Assembly (NCBI GenBank): GCA_905331475.1
Contig: CAJNYU010001479.1
Span: 1 to 64,000 of the forward strand
From: Rotaria socialis
Lineage: Eukaryota > Rotifera > Eurotatoria > Philodinida > Philodinidae
Direction of reading: 5' to 3'
DNA: 64,000 nt
Shown here: positions 12,453-24,155 of the stretch, in pieces
Layout: every line of letters starts with the position of its first letter
Numbering within the stretch: position 1 is the first letter of the stretch
Program-made: the position numbers and the translations under genes
The notes under the pieces: model-generated
The model's input: the letters and a program-made list of their open reading frames with translations, nothing else
The model's database searches: none
Told to the model about the DNA's origin: nothing

Positions 12453-14996
12453 ATGTACGAAGACGACGACAACAACAACAACAACGAGCCTTTACCAATA
12501 CCTCGACGGTAATATTTTTGAATAAAAACTCTCAGATTTCTAATTTCATTTGATAGATCTCTGGTGAATCGAATTGTAAATCACTTTGGTTCGGACACTG
12601 AAGATTCTCCATTCGAATCACGACCATCACGAATAGTTCTTAATAATTCTCATAGTAGCGATAGTGGTGTTGATGAATATATTCAGACACCTATACAATT
12701 AATTGCTTTATATGAAAAAACAGTTGAATTAGCTTCAAAAAATAAAATAAATGCACAAAATGCTTTTCATTTTTCATTTGTCGATCGGTTACCTGAAATA
12801 TTAGACATTATTGCATTTGATGACAAACTGGATGTTTCTTCTGATGATTATCACGAGCCGAATTTTGTCAAAGCTGGATCTGTTATTGATACAAGGTAAA
12901 AATAGCATTGCGATTTCATAAAATATTTCCACGGAATTTTTCTTAGTGCAAAAATTTATGGATACCGTGTTGATGCTCTTTATTCGGAAACTCAACAACT
13001 CAATGGCACTATGCAGCAAAATGATGACGAAGAAGAAGAAGAATTGAGTGTTACAGATTGTGATCAAATTGAAATAATAAAAAAGTCAAGGCAACGTTCC
13101 AGATCACGAGCAAGTTCCTATGTTGCTACGGATTTATCAACCATTTCACTAGCCGATGAATTTGAATTTCATCCTCTCCAACCATCAACTATATGTCGAT
13201 GGCCAGGCGGTGTTGGTTTGGATTCTTCTTACTCAGATATGATTTCATATACAATGTATTCATCAAGTGATTTTCCTCTTGTAAATGGTTTTGTTAATTT
13301 ACATCATCAGATTAATAACGAATATGAAGATAACGAAACGATACTTGACAGAGCTGCGGAAGCGATGCTTGATTTAATTCAATTGAGAGACGTTATTAAC
13401 GAACACGATGGACAAGATCATATTCTTGGTAAAAACAATAGAGCTTCAATTAAATTAATAAATTCGAATTTTGTTTCTTAGGATCCCAAGAATTACGACG
13501 ATTTTCATTCAATGAAGATGTAACAGAATCTTACATTGAAACCGTTGATGAATGTTCGATTATGAATAGTTCGTTTATGAATACAATAGATAATGCTGAA
13601 ATTATAAATGATGACATTTATTTTGATGAACTTAGTGAACCACGTGATGATCCATTGACTTTTCATTTTCAAGAATTACAATCAACTCATGTGAATTTAT
13701 CTAATTGAATACAAAAAAGAAGCACTTGAGAATTTATTTTAGACTGCTCCTACAACAATGGTTTCAATGGATGTAACCTTAATGCATAGTAAAATGTCAT
13801 TTGCTGATAATATACCTCAGTTAATTCGGGATCAGGTACGTTGATAATTGACATCTGACGTTTAAGAATGAAATAAATTTGAAAGCACGATGCTGCTTTT
13901 TCGTACATCTTATCATTGCGCAGAAATATAAGGTGTCAAAATCTAGAACGATAACAAATCGTATTTTCCCGCGAATAGGTGGCACGAGCTTTCACACCGT
14001 ATTCTTCTCTATAATTGAATGATGCATAGAACATATGTGAGACTATACCGTGACCAAAAACATTTTGATTTACGTAGAGAAAAACTACGCCGTAAGTTTT
14101 TTATTCATGTATTTTGTTTTTCTTGTATTTCAAAGGCTGATCTGTCCGAGTATAGCCTGTTCGATTCTACGAAATTAAAATTATTTGCTGGGCCGCATCT
14201 ATGGAAATTTACAAATCTGCTACCGAATACAATGAACTCTATTTCCAAACCGCAACAACAAGCATCACAAACTAATACTCGTCTTTCGTCAGCACGTCAT
14301 TTTAAATTAGATTTCTTAAATAGAAAACAAAATCAATCGTTAGACGATTTAATGACTTCGAATTCATGGGCTAGAAAATCAATGAAAAGTCGAAAAAGAA
14401 AAATTTTATCAACAATACTTTATCAAAATCGAAATAAGTCTAACTTGCATGAAAAAAATCAGTATCAATTTAAACTTTCAAGAAAACTACGACCAACAAA
14501 GGATTTATTTTGTTTAAATTATTTTCCTGATTATAATCTACAATTTCTATCGGATGCAAATGAAAATTCTGCAATGCATGCCACTGACGACCACCATAAT
14601 GATGATTTTGATCCAATGGATTACGACAATCCATTATCTGAACACATTCAATACGATTTCAGTCGCCCGGTACAATATGAAAGAATTGAATACGATCAAA
14701 ATTTTGCTAAAATCGATGCAAAAAAACTTCAAATCGAATTATATGATGAATATAATCGTCAATGCACTCGTACAACAAATCCTATATCATTATCAACATT
14801 ATGCGTTAGACTTATTGATCAAGGAATGATATCCTATGAAAAAAATCAAATTGTATCCGCATTTTATTGCATGCTAAACAATTGCAATAAGAATCAGCTG
14901 TACATGAAACCAAATTTACGAAATGATGATCTTATTATACAGAAACAATCGTTTGCTTCTTTTACAGAACTTATTTATTCACAATCGGCAGTTTAG
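12453..14996 (+). CDS. NCAPH: Condensin complex subunit 2 (Barren, kleisin gamma)
   Basis: Six exons: 12453-12508, 12557-12895, 12947-13428, 13482-13690, 13743-13835, 14136-14996; 679 residues against about 740 in human. The N-terminal kleisin part includes FHFSFVDRLPEI and the conserved SAKIYGYRVDALYSE (from residue 132). The middle has an acidic stretch, TTMVSMDVTLMHSKMSFADN and SEYSLFDSTKLKLFAGPHLW. The C-terminal winged-helix part begins near residue 571 with VQYERIEYDQNFAKIDAKKL and runs through SLSTLCVRLIDQG. Known role: kleisin that bridges the SMC2/SMC4 heads in condensin I for mitotic chromosome compaction. Intron 5 (300 nt) is long for this gene and could hide a small exon. Convergent with the methyltransferase gene downstream. 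Confidence 0.88.
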
Positions 14997-15027
14997 TCTT
15001 TTTAGTTAGTTGTTAAAACGTAAATTT

Positions 15028-15033
15028 AATAAA
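15028..15033 (+). terminator. Poly(A) signal AATAAA of NCAPH
   Basis: AATAAA 32 bp after the NCAPH stop codon. Confidence 0.5.
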
Positions 15034-15621
15034 AAAACAAAACTTCTGTAATTTATATTTTAAAACATAATCTTCGTTAGTTTTAAAATGTAACTCAGTA
15101 ATGCCAACATTGATGCTTTGTTCTTTCGAAGAATGACAATGCAGCAATGTGATCGCGACTTTGAATCATATAAGCCTGGAAACAGTTCGAGTTTTTAGCG
15201 ATGCCGCTATTCTATGGAGAGAAACTGATTTCAGAATTGATATTTAATACCACAACACATACTAGCAATGGTAGTTTATCATGAATAGAAGAATGTTGAG
15301 TCTAGCGATTAAGATGCTATTCATTTACACAACACTATAATAATTCAATATCTTCAGAGCAAAAAGCTTTTAGTTTAAGCTGATAACATAATTTCTTTTC
15401 CTACTGCAAAAATACCATTTTTTTCTTGTAATACATTAGGACGTCAAAAATAATATCTTGTTGTATAAGTTAATTTATTTGTATAGATTACATTAACCCA
15501 ATATATTTCCTAACACAAAAAAAAACGTTAGATTATTTGACACAGCCATTGACTACCAACAGTGAGATTAAAGAAAAGCCATTCCGTTTTATTATCAATA
15601 TCGAAATCACCATTACCAAAG

Positions 15622-16389
15622 TTATTTATAAGCAATCAGAATTTGTAAATCATTCTCAGATTGTTTCTTTTCCACAGATCGAAATCCAATTTGTCGAAGA
15701 AATTTTTTCGAATACAACTCTTTCGGATTTTCTTGTTCTTCAACTTTTGTCATCATATTGTTAAAAAGATTAAATGCTAATGTCACTTCATCATCCGGAA
15801 AAATTAAAATCAAAACACCTTTTCCGTGTGTTGGCAATGCATGATATGCTTGTTTTATTTTATCTTTTAACAACCCATCTTGTCGCCAAAGGACGATCAT
15901 ATCTGAATTTTTATTAATTGTATCAAATGAGATATTTGAATAATTTGTGAGATCAACTAATTGTTTTATACGTAATAACATTATTGCATGAATTGATTCT
16001 TTTGAAGAATTCTTTAGAAACATACTATCAAATTTGGGCATAATTTTATAAAAATTTTCATCAATATTTAATAAAACTTCACGATTAGGAAGAAGAAAAT
16101 TTCTCGCAAAATTTGTTAATTTATAACATAGATTTCCATTGCAACGTTCCAAGAGATTCATCGAAGTTAAACAATCAAGAACATCTTGAAGGCATCGTGA
16201 TTGATTCTCGACATAATGTAAATTTAAATTTTTAGCGATATCTGAACATGATAAACCATCATTGCATGATAAAAGTAAATCAAAAATTTTCAAGTCTGAT
16301 GCAGTAAATACAACACGAGAACGAATAAAATTTTGGGCTATTTCAAACAAATATTGTTCACTATCATAAATCGATAGTGGAGATGTCAT
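15622..16389 (-). CDS. ASMT-like O-methyltransferase lacking the SAM-binding core
   Basis: Single exon, 255 residues. The N-terminal half is a typical dimerisation/winged-helix domain of acetylserotonin O-methyltransferase relatives (FIRSRVVFTASDLKIFDLLL near residue 21, then the SDIAKNLNLH helix). The usual family length is about 345. Between residues 150 and 175, where the glycine-rich SAM motif (DVGGGTG type) and its following strands should be, only a short Ser/Asn-rich linker is present. The sequence then resumes with WRQDGLLKDKIKQAYHALP and GVLILIFPDDE, the equivalents of the WPD...KPGGxLLLVE region, and ends IGFRSVEKKQ...ILIAYK as in the family. I infer a non-catalytic paralogue. The frame is intact with consistent codon use, so it is probably expressed. 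Start chosen at the ATG directly after a TTTTTTTAG acceptor-like sequence. Confidence 0.7.
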   Translation of the reverse strand: MTSPLSIYDSEQYLFEIAQNFIRSRVVFTASDLKIFDLLLSCNDGLSCSDIAKNLNLHYVENQSRCLQDVLDCLTSMNLLERCNGNLCYKLTNFARNFLLPNREVLLNIDENFYKIMPKFDSMFLKNSSKESIHAIMLLRIKQLVDLTNYSNISFDTINKNSDMIVLWRQDGLLKDKIKQAYHALPTHGKGVLILIFPDDEVTLAFNLFNNMMTKVEEQENPKELYSKKFLRQIGFRSVEKKQSENDLQILIAYK

Positions 16390-16437
16390 CTAAAAAAATT
16401 TAAAATATATTGATTTTTCTGTTTGTACACAAGAAGT
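16390..16437 (-). promoter_or_regulatory. 48-bp intercistronic gap with acceptor-like TTTTTTTAG next to ATG
   Basis: Only 48 bp separate the E2-variant stop codon from the methyltransferase ATG on the same strand. The gap ends AAATTTTTTTAG immediately before the ATG. Bdelloids are known to use spliced-leader trans-splicing, so this is a candidate trans-splice acceptor within a two-gene operon. Inference only. Confidence 0.4.
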
Positions 16438-17404
16438 TTAACGCGCAAAATTTATAGTCCATAAACGAGCCATTCGTTCGTAGTCACTATGTTCATGTTT
16501 ATATTGTAAGCCAAGTTCTTTCATTGCACAATGATCTAAATTATGAAAATGTCACAAATACATTAAGCCGAAAAGAACTGATTATTTGTGTCCACATGAG
16601 AAAGAACTAGGATCTCTCTCTTGAGTTTAATGTATTGAAATTATGTGTAAAAAATGCTCGTACTTAAGTTGCATAGCACACTGACAAACTACTTGTAAAA
16701 AGTTACAGATATTCAAAAATAAGTTTTGCTGATCCGAAATCGATTTGATAAGCAGAATCCCTAAATAAAACTTTTGTTTGGGATTATTTTCAGTAAAGAT
16801 TTCATTTAAACATCTATAGATCTACGTAATATCCTTAATCCCTACTGAAATCTTGAATTTCTTTTACTAACCAGGTTCACATTGAACAAGTAAATTTGCT
16901 ACTTTTTGTATAATTTGACGAATAGTAACAGTTGGCGACCAATTTTTATCGAATATATCATGTTTAACTAGTCCCGTACTTTGGTAAATATTACAATGAT
17001 AAATTCGTGTTTTAAATTCAAGCTAAAATCAAAAACATTCACAATAAAAAGAAAATTAGCCAAAGAAAATTTTTACCGTAGGTGGTGTGAATGGATAATC
17101 ATCGTCAAACGTCAGCAATGCAAAAAATGTACCATCTTCATAAAGTGAATTCGTTGGTCCTTCGAAAACAACAAGCCATTGCTTAAGACTATCAGCTGTT
17201 GGACCAGCACTAGAAAAATGAATTGCTTAACAAAAAGAAATAACATTTCAATCCTACCAAGTGAATGGGACTGGATGTTGTTGTAGATCGAGACATTCTC
17301 GGCGAAGCCTAAAATCAAATAATTAATTAATTAATTTGGAAAAAATCAATAAAACTGTATTACCGATTTGTAAATGTTGGATTTGACGACACATTCGAAG
17401 ACAT
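16438..17404 (-). CDS. Ubiquitin-conjugating E2-like protein without catalytic cysteine
   Basis: Five exons: 17404-17364, 17308-17258, 17209-17077, 17022-16872, 16535-16438; 157 residues, the normal single-domain UBC length. The fold is clearly of UBE2D type: RRECLDLQQHPVPFTC, AGPTADSLKQWLVVFEGP, DYPFTPPTLEFKTRIYH, NWSPTVTIRQIIQKVANLL, and a C-terminal helix YERMARLWTINFAR. In active E2s the segment after HPN reads like NGSICLDIL with the catalytic Cys; here it is TGLVKHDIF, so Lys95 takes the Cys position. The HPN motif is HCN (residues 84-86). The lack of the thioester cysteine suggests a UEV-type cofactor rather than an enzyme (inference). Divergent from the gene at 17593, 188 bp between start codons. 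Confidence 0.85.
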
Positions 17405-17592
17405 ATTTGTAATTGCAAATAAAAAAGAGTAAGTAGACAGATTGGAGAATGAATAAATTCTTATTGGCTGGATTTTTCATCCTGTTTAAAATATAGATGT
17501 CCGACGAAATAATTTTCCTACCTACGTATATCGTATTGGATGAAATCAATATTTGAATATTCTAGATTTTACATTTCAATTTAAAATCCATC
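17405..17592. promoter_or_regulatory. Shared divergent promoter region
   Basis: 188 bp between the start codons of two divergent genes (E2 variant on minus, small basic protein on plus), so both promoters must lie here or overlap. No specific motif recognised. Confidence 0.4.
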
Positions 17593-19248
17593 ATGTCTTC
17601 CTCTTGTATTAATAGAAATGAATCTTCTGTAAGTCTTAAAATTTATTTTTGTTTAATTAATTTTCTAAATTTTTATTCTTATTCAAGTATGAAGATTTCG
17701 AAGCAAAACGTCAGAATAATCTCGAAGATAATCGTCGTTTTCTTGCGGCACTGAAAATTAACGATGTAAGTTATAAAACAAAAAAAAACTTATCTTTTGA
17801 ATTTTATTATAAAAATGATTATTCATCTACTAATATATCTATATATATGTGCGTGTGAAACAGATGTCAAGAACATCATATTTCATACTTAGAAGACTAT
17901 TCTTTTTATATTGAATAAAGTTAATAGAAGCATTATTAATATTTTAGATTCGTAATGAAATTAAAGAGATAACGAGTAATAGTATTGAAACTGAAAGTAA
18001 CACTTCGAATGGACGACAAGCTGCAAAAAAGTAAGTGCACAGTATCTAGTTATTTAATCACGTTTTATTTTATTTTTGCAGAAATTTAAAACCGGATGCT
18101 GTTCGTCGAGGTTCCAGAGTTCGAAAGAATGTCGTTGAAATTGAAAATGTATCACCAACGGAAGAGAAACAGAAGAAGAAAACGATAACAAAAAAGACAG
18201 ATGAAAATAAAACTCATTCTCAACTAAAAATCAAATTAGTAAGTAAATTAACATATGCCAGCGGCGTTGACCAAAACTAGAAGCCTTCTGTGACTTGCTG
18301 CTGCTTTCAAAGAAAAGTGTTGGTGCATGTGTGTGAGAACAAGCCGTGATCGTCAATATTAAAACAGCTCTTGTCGACTCTGATGTACTGAAATTATAGT
18401 TCATACATGATCACGGTACTTCGTCTAATCACTCATTCAAAGAGTTCGATAGCGAATGCTAATTTGTTTTTTACACGATGACTTCGATCTATTATTTTGA
18501 AAATATCAGCACAAAGCTCCAAAACGACACGTGTTCATCAACTTCCGAGTCAATGTCATTAGATGTAATAATAAACAAGTTAGCATTTGGAACTACTTTC
18601 TTTGTCAGAAAATTATTAATAGATCGGGAGAGTAAGCGACATAAACAAAAGCTGTTTTATTATTTATTTTCATTGAGTACGATTTTGACATACAAGAGAA
18701 AAACATGTGGAAATCATCACTCTTGTACATTAAAATTGATGACAGACAAAGCCATTAATGGTAATATTAACTTGTCTACCAACTGATGTACTCAAAGTCT
18801 AAGCAGCCAATCGTACTTCGTGGCCAGAAAATTCTTTTTTTTTATTCAACACTGTTTTTATATATAGGATCGACAATTAAGTATTTTCTTTTGTACTGCT
18901 GATTTCTCATGACAGCATTCGACAGTTGATGTAAAATAAATTGCATAATCGTTTGTGTAGATTTAACCGCAAAATCCATCCTTAAGGTTTCTCTTGAGAT
19001 TAGGAGAACAAAGCTATTGATTATCTTGCTGACGAATATTGACAAGAGCAACTGTCAATAGAGTAATAATATTTATTTTTTAGCAATTACCTGAACATAT
19101 GTTAGTACGATACCAATCAACCAGTAAAAAGGTCGCTTTACACAATCCTAAGGTATATATTGAGACGTTTCGTTTCTTGTTATTATTTATATTATCATTA
19201 CTCTAGGCAAAATTCGGTGATGATCTTAATGAAACTGCATTGATGTGA
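17593..19248 (+). CDS. Small basic protein, family not recognised
   Basis: Six exons: 17593-17628, 17688-17765, 17948-18030, 18082-18238, 19084-19152, 19207-19248; 154 residues. The N-terminus carries YEDFEAKRQNNLEDNRRFLA, a pattern reminiscent of the YExxRxxNxxxNxxFLxxL box near the start of WDR76-like and related nuclear proteins, followed by AAKKNLKPDAVRRGSRVRKN, a Lys-rich stretch KKKTITKKTDENK, and the tail LPEHMLVRYQSTSKKVALHN. No membrane segment or signal peptide. The charge pattern suggests a nuclear or chromatin-linked protein (inference). Intron 4 is 845 nt, far longer than the others. All junctions keep frame and use GT..AG. Confidence 0.65.
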
Positions 19249-21384
19249 AAATCAAAAACAAAAATTTATTTTTCTTCTTTCTATTTTTGTTCATGTTTCA
19301 TTAGATGAGAATGATAGGGCTATTTTATTTTTAAACAAAATCCATCTAGTCTCATATACGATTTTTCAATACTTAATAAAATTTCGTCAAATAAAGATAA
19401 AAAAAAGCAAAACTTCATCAAATGAAAATGAAAAATACTCAACGATATCACCATATGATAAAGAGTCATAACAACATAAAGATGCATTCTATGATAGTAA
19501 AATGAATCTCAATGAGAGAAAAATGCATCAGCTGATACTAATGGACCTTAAGAGAACAGATATAGGCATCAAGATTCGGAAATTCTATCGTCAACAAATG
19601 GATATAATGCCACTGAACTGGAAAATATTTGCTCGAACACATGGATTTATAGGATATATCGAGTAGGCCATGAATCTCTGGTTCATCACGGAGTACATGA
19701 AAATAGCAATGTAGGCATGTGAAGTCAATCCAGCTTTTTCTATTTATACAGATATTAAGTTTGAGATTTTATCTGTTGTTATCAAACGACATTGATTGAT
19801 TAGATGATTTATCCTCGAAGAATGGCTGATGTCCTTGAGCGAGAAAAGCAAGTTTGCTTCAAAATAATCGACATGAGAATAAATATTAGCAAATGTAGAT
19901 CTTCTTGAAAGCTTTTTATTTATTCAAAAATCAACAGAAATCTTTTTTTTAAATTCGAAAGAGTGATTCTTTTTTATGAGTATAGTGCCGGATTCTTTTA
20001 ATGCTAGAACACTATTTTTTAACGCTGTTGATGTTATTTCGATTGTATCTTGTTCATAAAAAAATATCAAAATATTTATTTAAATATAGATTAAACATTT
20101 TTTGTTTCCTATATTGCTTTTCCTACTCAATATGCACCTTTAATCTGTGTATGTAAAGTATTTTCTCGATGAAAAACGAATCTTGACTTTGACATTTCTC
20201 TTGATCTGATGAATCAGATTTTTATCGCTTGTGTCTCGCAATGCTGTCATTAGTTGGATTTTCATTAGACACCGTGGCTGGTTCGATGTCCCCATTAGTA
20301 ATAGTCTTTTAAAACGAAAACGGCGATAATTTTTGCTGTGTAAATTTGTTTCGGTTACTGTTGACCTCGGCATATGTTTGTTTTAAAGGAAAAATATATA
20401 GAACAGGGCAAAATTTGTACTTTAGCAAGGCGACTGTGTGAGCTACATATCCATGTTTATTTTTTAATGCAAGGAAAATATGTGTATGTATATAACTTTG
20501 TTAAAGATAAGAGCATTAATAATTAAGCACAGCTGCTGCCGTAAAATGTTTTGCATTTTAGAGTTTTTTACTTATTTAACAGAACTTAAAGGTGAGTGCT
20601 AAAACACTTAAAATTTTGATCTTTTTCATAAAACTAGAAAATAACTTGTTTCATACATTAAGTAACATAACACGCCCCTACTCTTCGTATATAAGAGAAA
20701 GAAACACAGGGAAGCACGCTCTCTCTCTCTCTCTTTCTCATATCTAAATATACAATCGAAAGAGATGAAAAACAAATTATGACGTTATGAAAACCTTGTT
20801 TTGAAGAGCAAAAAAGAAACTTGAATAGCCTATTTATCTCTTCAATTTTTCTTGAAAGGCACATCATTACATTAAAAAACAGAAGAAAACGAAATTGATT
20901 TCTTGTCAGATTGGTAAGTGAAAGAGTAACCCTTCACCTTCGAATCAACAGTTGTTCGTTTGCACGTTTCATGATACAAACATGTGCAATATTTAATTAG
21001 GAACGAATAGTATAAAAACCTTGAGTACAGAGACACAATGTTTGAAAAAAAAATTTTAGTCAAACGGTTCTATACACTGACAGTGACCTTGTTCGAATCT
21101 TCCCAAAAGCACTGTTTCTGATTTGATAGTAACTATCCGTAATAGAAATAGTCGTCGACGGGAAGAAAAGTAAAATAGACAAGCTCTAATGGGTGAGAGA
21201 ATCTCTTTGTATTCTTCGAAGTTTCTCGTAATCATTGTTGCTATAAATAAAATGAAAATTTTCTTTTATTTCTATATTTGTTGTTGTAGTTGTTTTTGTT
21301 TATCACATATCGTATTTTGTATGCGCAGAGAGTAAAACGAGATTACGACATGTACGAAGGCTTTGATGACGATGAAATCGAGAG

Positions 21385-21388
<4 letters not shown>

Positions 21389-21418
<30 letters not shown>
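21389..21418. repeat. (GA)n microsatellite
   Basis: About 15 AG dinucleotides in a row. Confidence 0.9.
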
Positions 21419-21419
<1 letters not shown>

Positions 21420-22410
21420 CAGCGGGGAAAAGCAGGTGGCCTGTTTGACATGTATTCTTGACAAGAATAAATATAAGTGTGGTCAAGTTTCAAAAAATTT
21501 ACGCCATTTTCAAACGTACTTGGGATATAAAATATATTATGCCACAAGTGATCTTACACATCAAGTATTCAGCCAAAAATAGAACAAATATTTTGTAATT
21601 AAAGACGAGGAAAGAGAAAGCAAATTCACATCAATCGTATTTTGTGGTTTTCATGTTGTTTTTCAGGGTCGTCACCGCAGCTATGTTGTTATGATTTTTT
21701 TTTTTGACAGCAGCTAGAGATCATTTTGCTAGTTCTTTTATATTCTTTTATTGATCGAAACTGATAAGTTTTAACCATGAAACTGCTACCATCGTTGTCG
21801 TTTTTCTTTCTTTCGTTTCTTCTATAACACACGTATTAAGTCAAAATTTGCAGCAGCTGTGATATTTATTTCAATCAAATTCTGTTCAACCGTAAGTTTT
21901 CGTTATTTTAAGTCTTGTTCTATTGTCAAACAACGTGTGTGCATATTTGTTTGTATGCTCAATCATTTTATGATTTTGTACAAGTAAGAAGAATAGAAGA
22001 GAGATGACATCAAAAAGTGGTTGTCGAAGTTTGAGTAGTTCTTCGAGGCAAAACTTGATTGGTAATTATTTCTATTTATAAATCAGGTGATTGCCTGTTT
22101 ACAATAACACCTGTGTACATAAGTAGACTGTTTGTTTTTGTTACCTTTTTTCTGTTTCAATCAAACATCGCTCCTTGATGGTAATGTCTTCATCATTCAG
22201 TCGTTCTTTTTGCGTTTCGATTGCAGCATCATTCGTTCCTTTCTACGCAATTTTTTTTCACAAAACGAATAAAAAAAACAATAATCGTATCTCTCACATA
22301 TAACGACAAGCGTATGCCTCCTAATCACACATCATTATTATTGGCGACATCGACAGATAGTTAATATTACAAAGACCCATCATACGCCAATATATCTTGG
22401 CTAAATCAAT

Positions 22411-22448
22411 AACAACAACAAGCAGCAGCAGCAGCAGCAGCAGCAGCA
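22411..22448. repeat. CAA/CAG trinucleotide repeat
   Basis: About three CAA followed by about nine CAG units, noncoding here. Confidence 0.9.
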
Positions 22449-24155
22449 TGAAAGAGATTTGTAGATGCATGTAAGCCCAAATACATCATTCACTCTAAAT
22501 CATGCGTCGACAACTCTCTATAGCAGACTTTTTAATCCTTTCTGGTTCCTTCTAGTCGTCATCTTCATCTGTTTTCGCTGATATGATGGATTGATTTAAT
22601 GATATCTATTGTTGTTGTTGTTGTTGTTGTTATTGTCTTTTACTGTTATTACTAGTCTTTGATAACGATGAATCGGTCGGGAATAGATTTATGCTTCTTT
22701 TTCTCTCATTGTCGCATCTTAAATAATAAGCAAAAGAAAAAAACGGAATGCGATTGGAATGTCAACTATGTGTATATCAAATGATCGCGTACCTTTTTTT
22801 TATTTGATTTTTAGACAATCTACCTGTTTCTTATTCATCAAACGATGAAAGGCAGAGTGAGAGAATAAAGTTATACATCTATAAAAAGAAGAAAGATTAC
22901 TCTTTTTCTTCTATAAGTATTTACTCTTACACATTCCTCTTTCGATATGTATATAAATAGTTTTTCGTTATTGATATTAATACCAAAGAACAAGAAATGA
23001 AAAAAGATTCCTAGTTAAATAAGTATTATTCTTATAACATACCTTAGACGAATGCTTTATTTTTGCTATTTTAATGGATATTTTCATTTGAAAAACAAAA
23101 ACGAAATTCTCCATGATTAATCATTTACGACTAGTATTCTACGTAAGAAAAAATGCATCATATAAATATATTTTCTTTATCTGAATACAAATATTCATTT
23201 ACTTGTAAATGTAATTTAAAGAATTAGTTTTGATTCTATTTATTCTAGAATATTTCACATATTTTTTAAAATGATTAACATACACTACTACGGAACTCAT
23301 TTATATTATTTGTTTGTTGGGTTGTTTTATCTTCGCCTACAACTATTTCAGTATCTAGATGGCTTCATCAATGAATATTGTGAAGATTACATACGATTGA
23401 TAATGCAATCAATGTTATAGATTGAAACCATAGCAATTTGAGCTCGTACAATTATGTTGATTGAACATTCTTTCTTTAGATGATAGAGTAACAAGTCGAA
23501 ACAATAAAAATATGTGAGAGCAAAATATCATGTTAAGTGGTTTGAAGCCTTTTTTTCTCTAAATAATTCAATTGATTGCCTAGAAGTCCGAAATTGTTTA
23601 GATTATAAAGTATTTCAGCCATTTTCTTTTGCACATGCATTCTTTCTATCGTATGTATTCAATTTAAGATATTATTTTAACTTATCTTCGATTGTTCAAC
23701 GTTTAGTAGTCAAAACGAAAAGAAAAAATGCCGCTCTAAGTAATTGACACAACCTTGATAGTTAAAATTCTACGAAAGTCAATGGATCCACCAGGTAATA
23801 GCGCATTTTGAACAAAAAAAAAAGGAGAATTGAGAGAAAATCTCGCATTTTCTTCTCGTTATTCACTTTTTCATCTTCTCTTTCTTCGTCTTTCTACTTG
23901 TGGTACATATTTCCTTTTTCTCTTGTTTGTTCTATATTCCACGCATATATACTCTCTCTTTTCTCTTTGTCTCTCTGTTTCAGGTCGACCTTAACTCAAG
24001 CGACTTAATGGTGTCGACAAACAAGCCAACAACATTGATGATGTTCCTCATCACCATCACTCATACTAGTCGTTATTTATATCATCAATATTATCCCTTC
24101 TCATCACTCACCCATTACTAGTGAACAAGACTATGTACATAGAACTTGAGCAGTA

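Larger units (their letters stand above)
19249..24155. other. 4.9-kb intergenic region with simple repeats
   Basis: No supported gene. Contains (CT)n near 20720-20736, (GA)n at 21389-21418, CAA/CAG repeats at 22411-22448, a TTG run near 22608-22629, and pyrimidine-rich DNA upstream of the CRIM1-like gene. A CTCTGTTTCAG acceptor-like site near 23984 may belong to a 5' UTR exon of that gene. Confidence 0.5.

Noticed and set aside
18478-18786. Open frame inside the 845-nt intron of the small basic protein gene
   Set aside because: No recognisable family and no splice sites joining it to neighbours; treated as intron sequence.
20140-20373. 77-residue minus-strand frame
   Set aside because: No homology recognised and isolated in a repeat-rich intergenic region.
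23514-24121. Overlapping short frames just upstream of CRIM1
   Set aside because: Pyrimidine-rich DNA reading as Phe/Ser/Leu; more likely promoter or 5' UTR.
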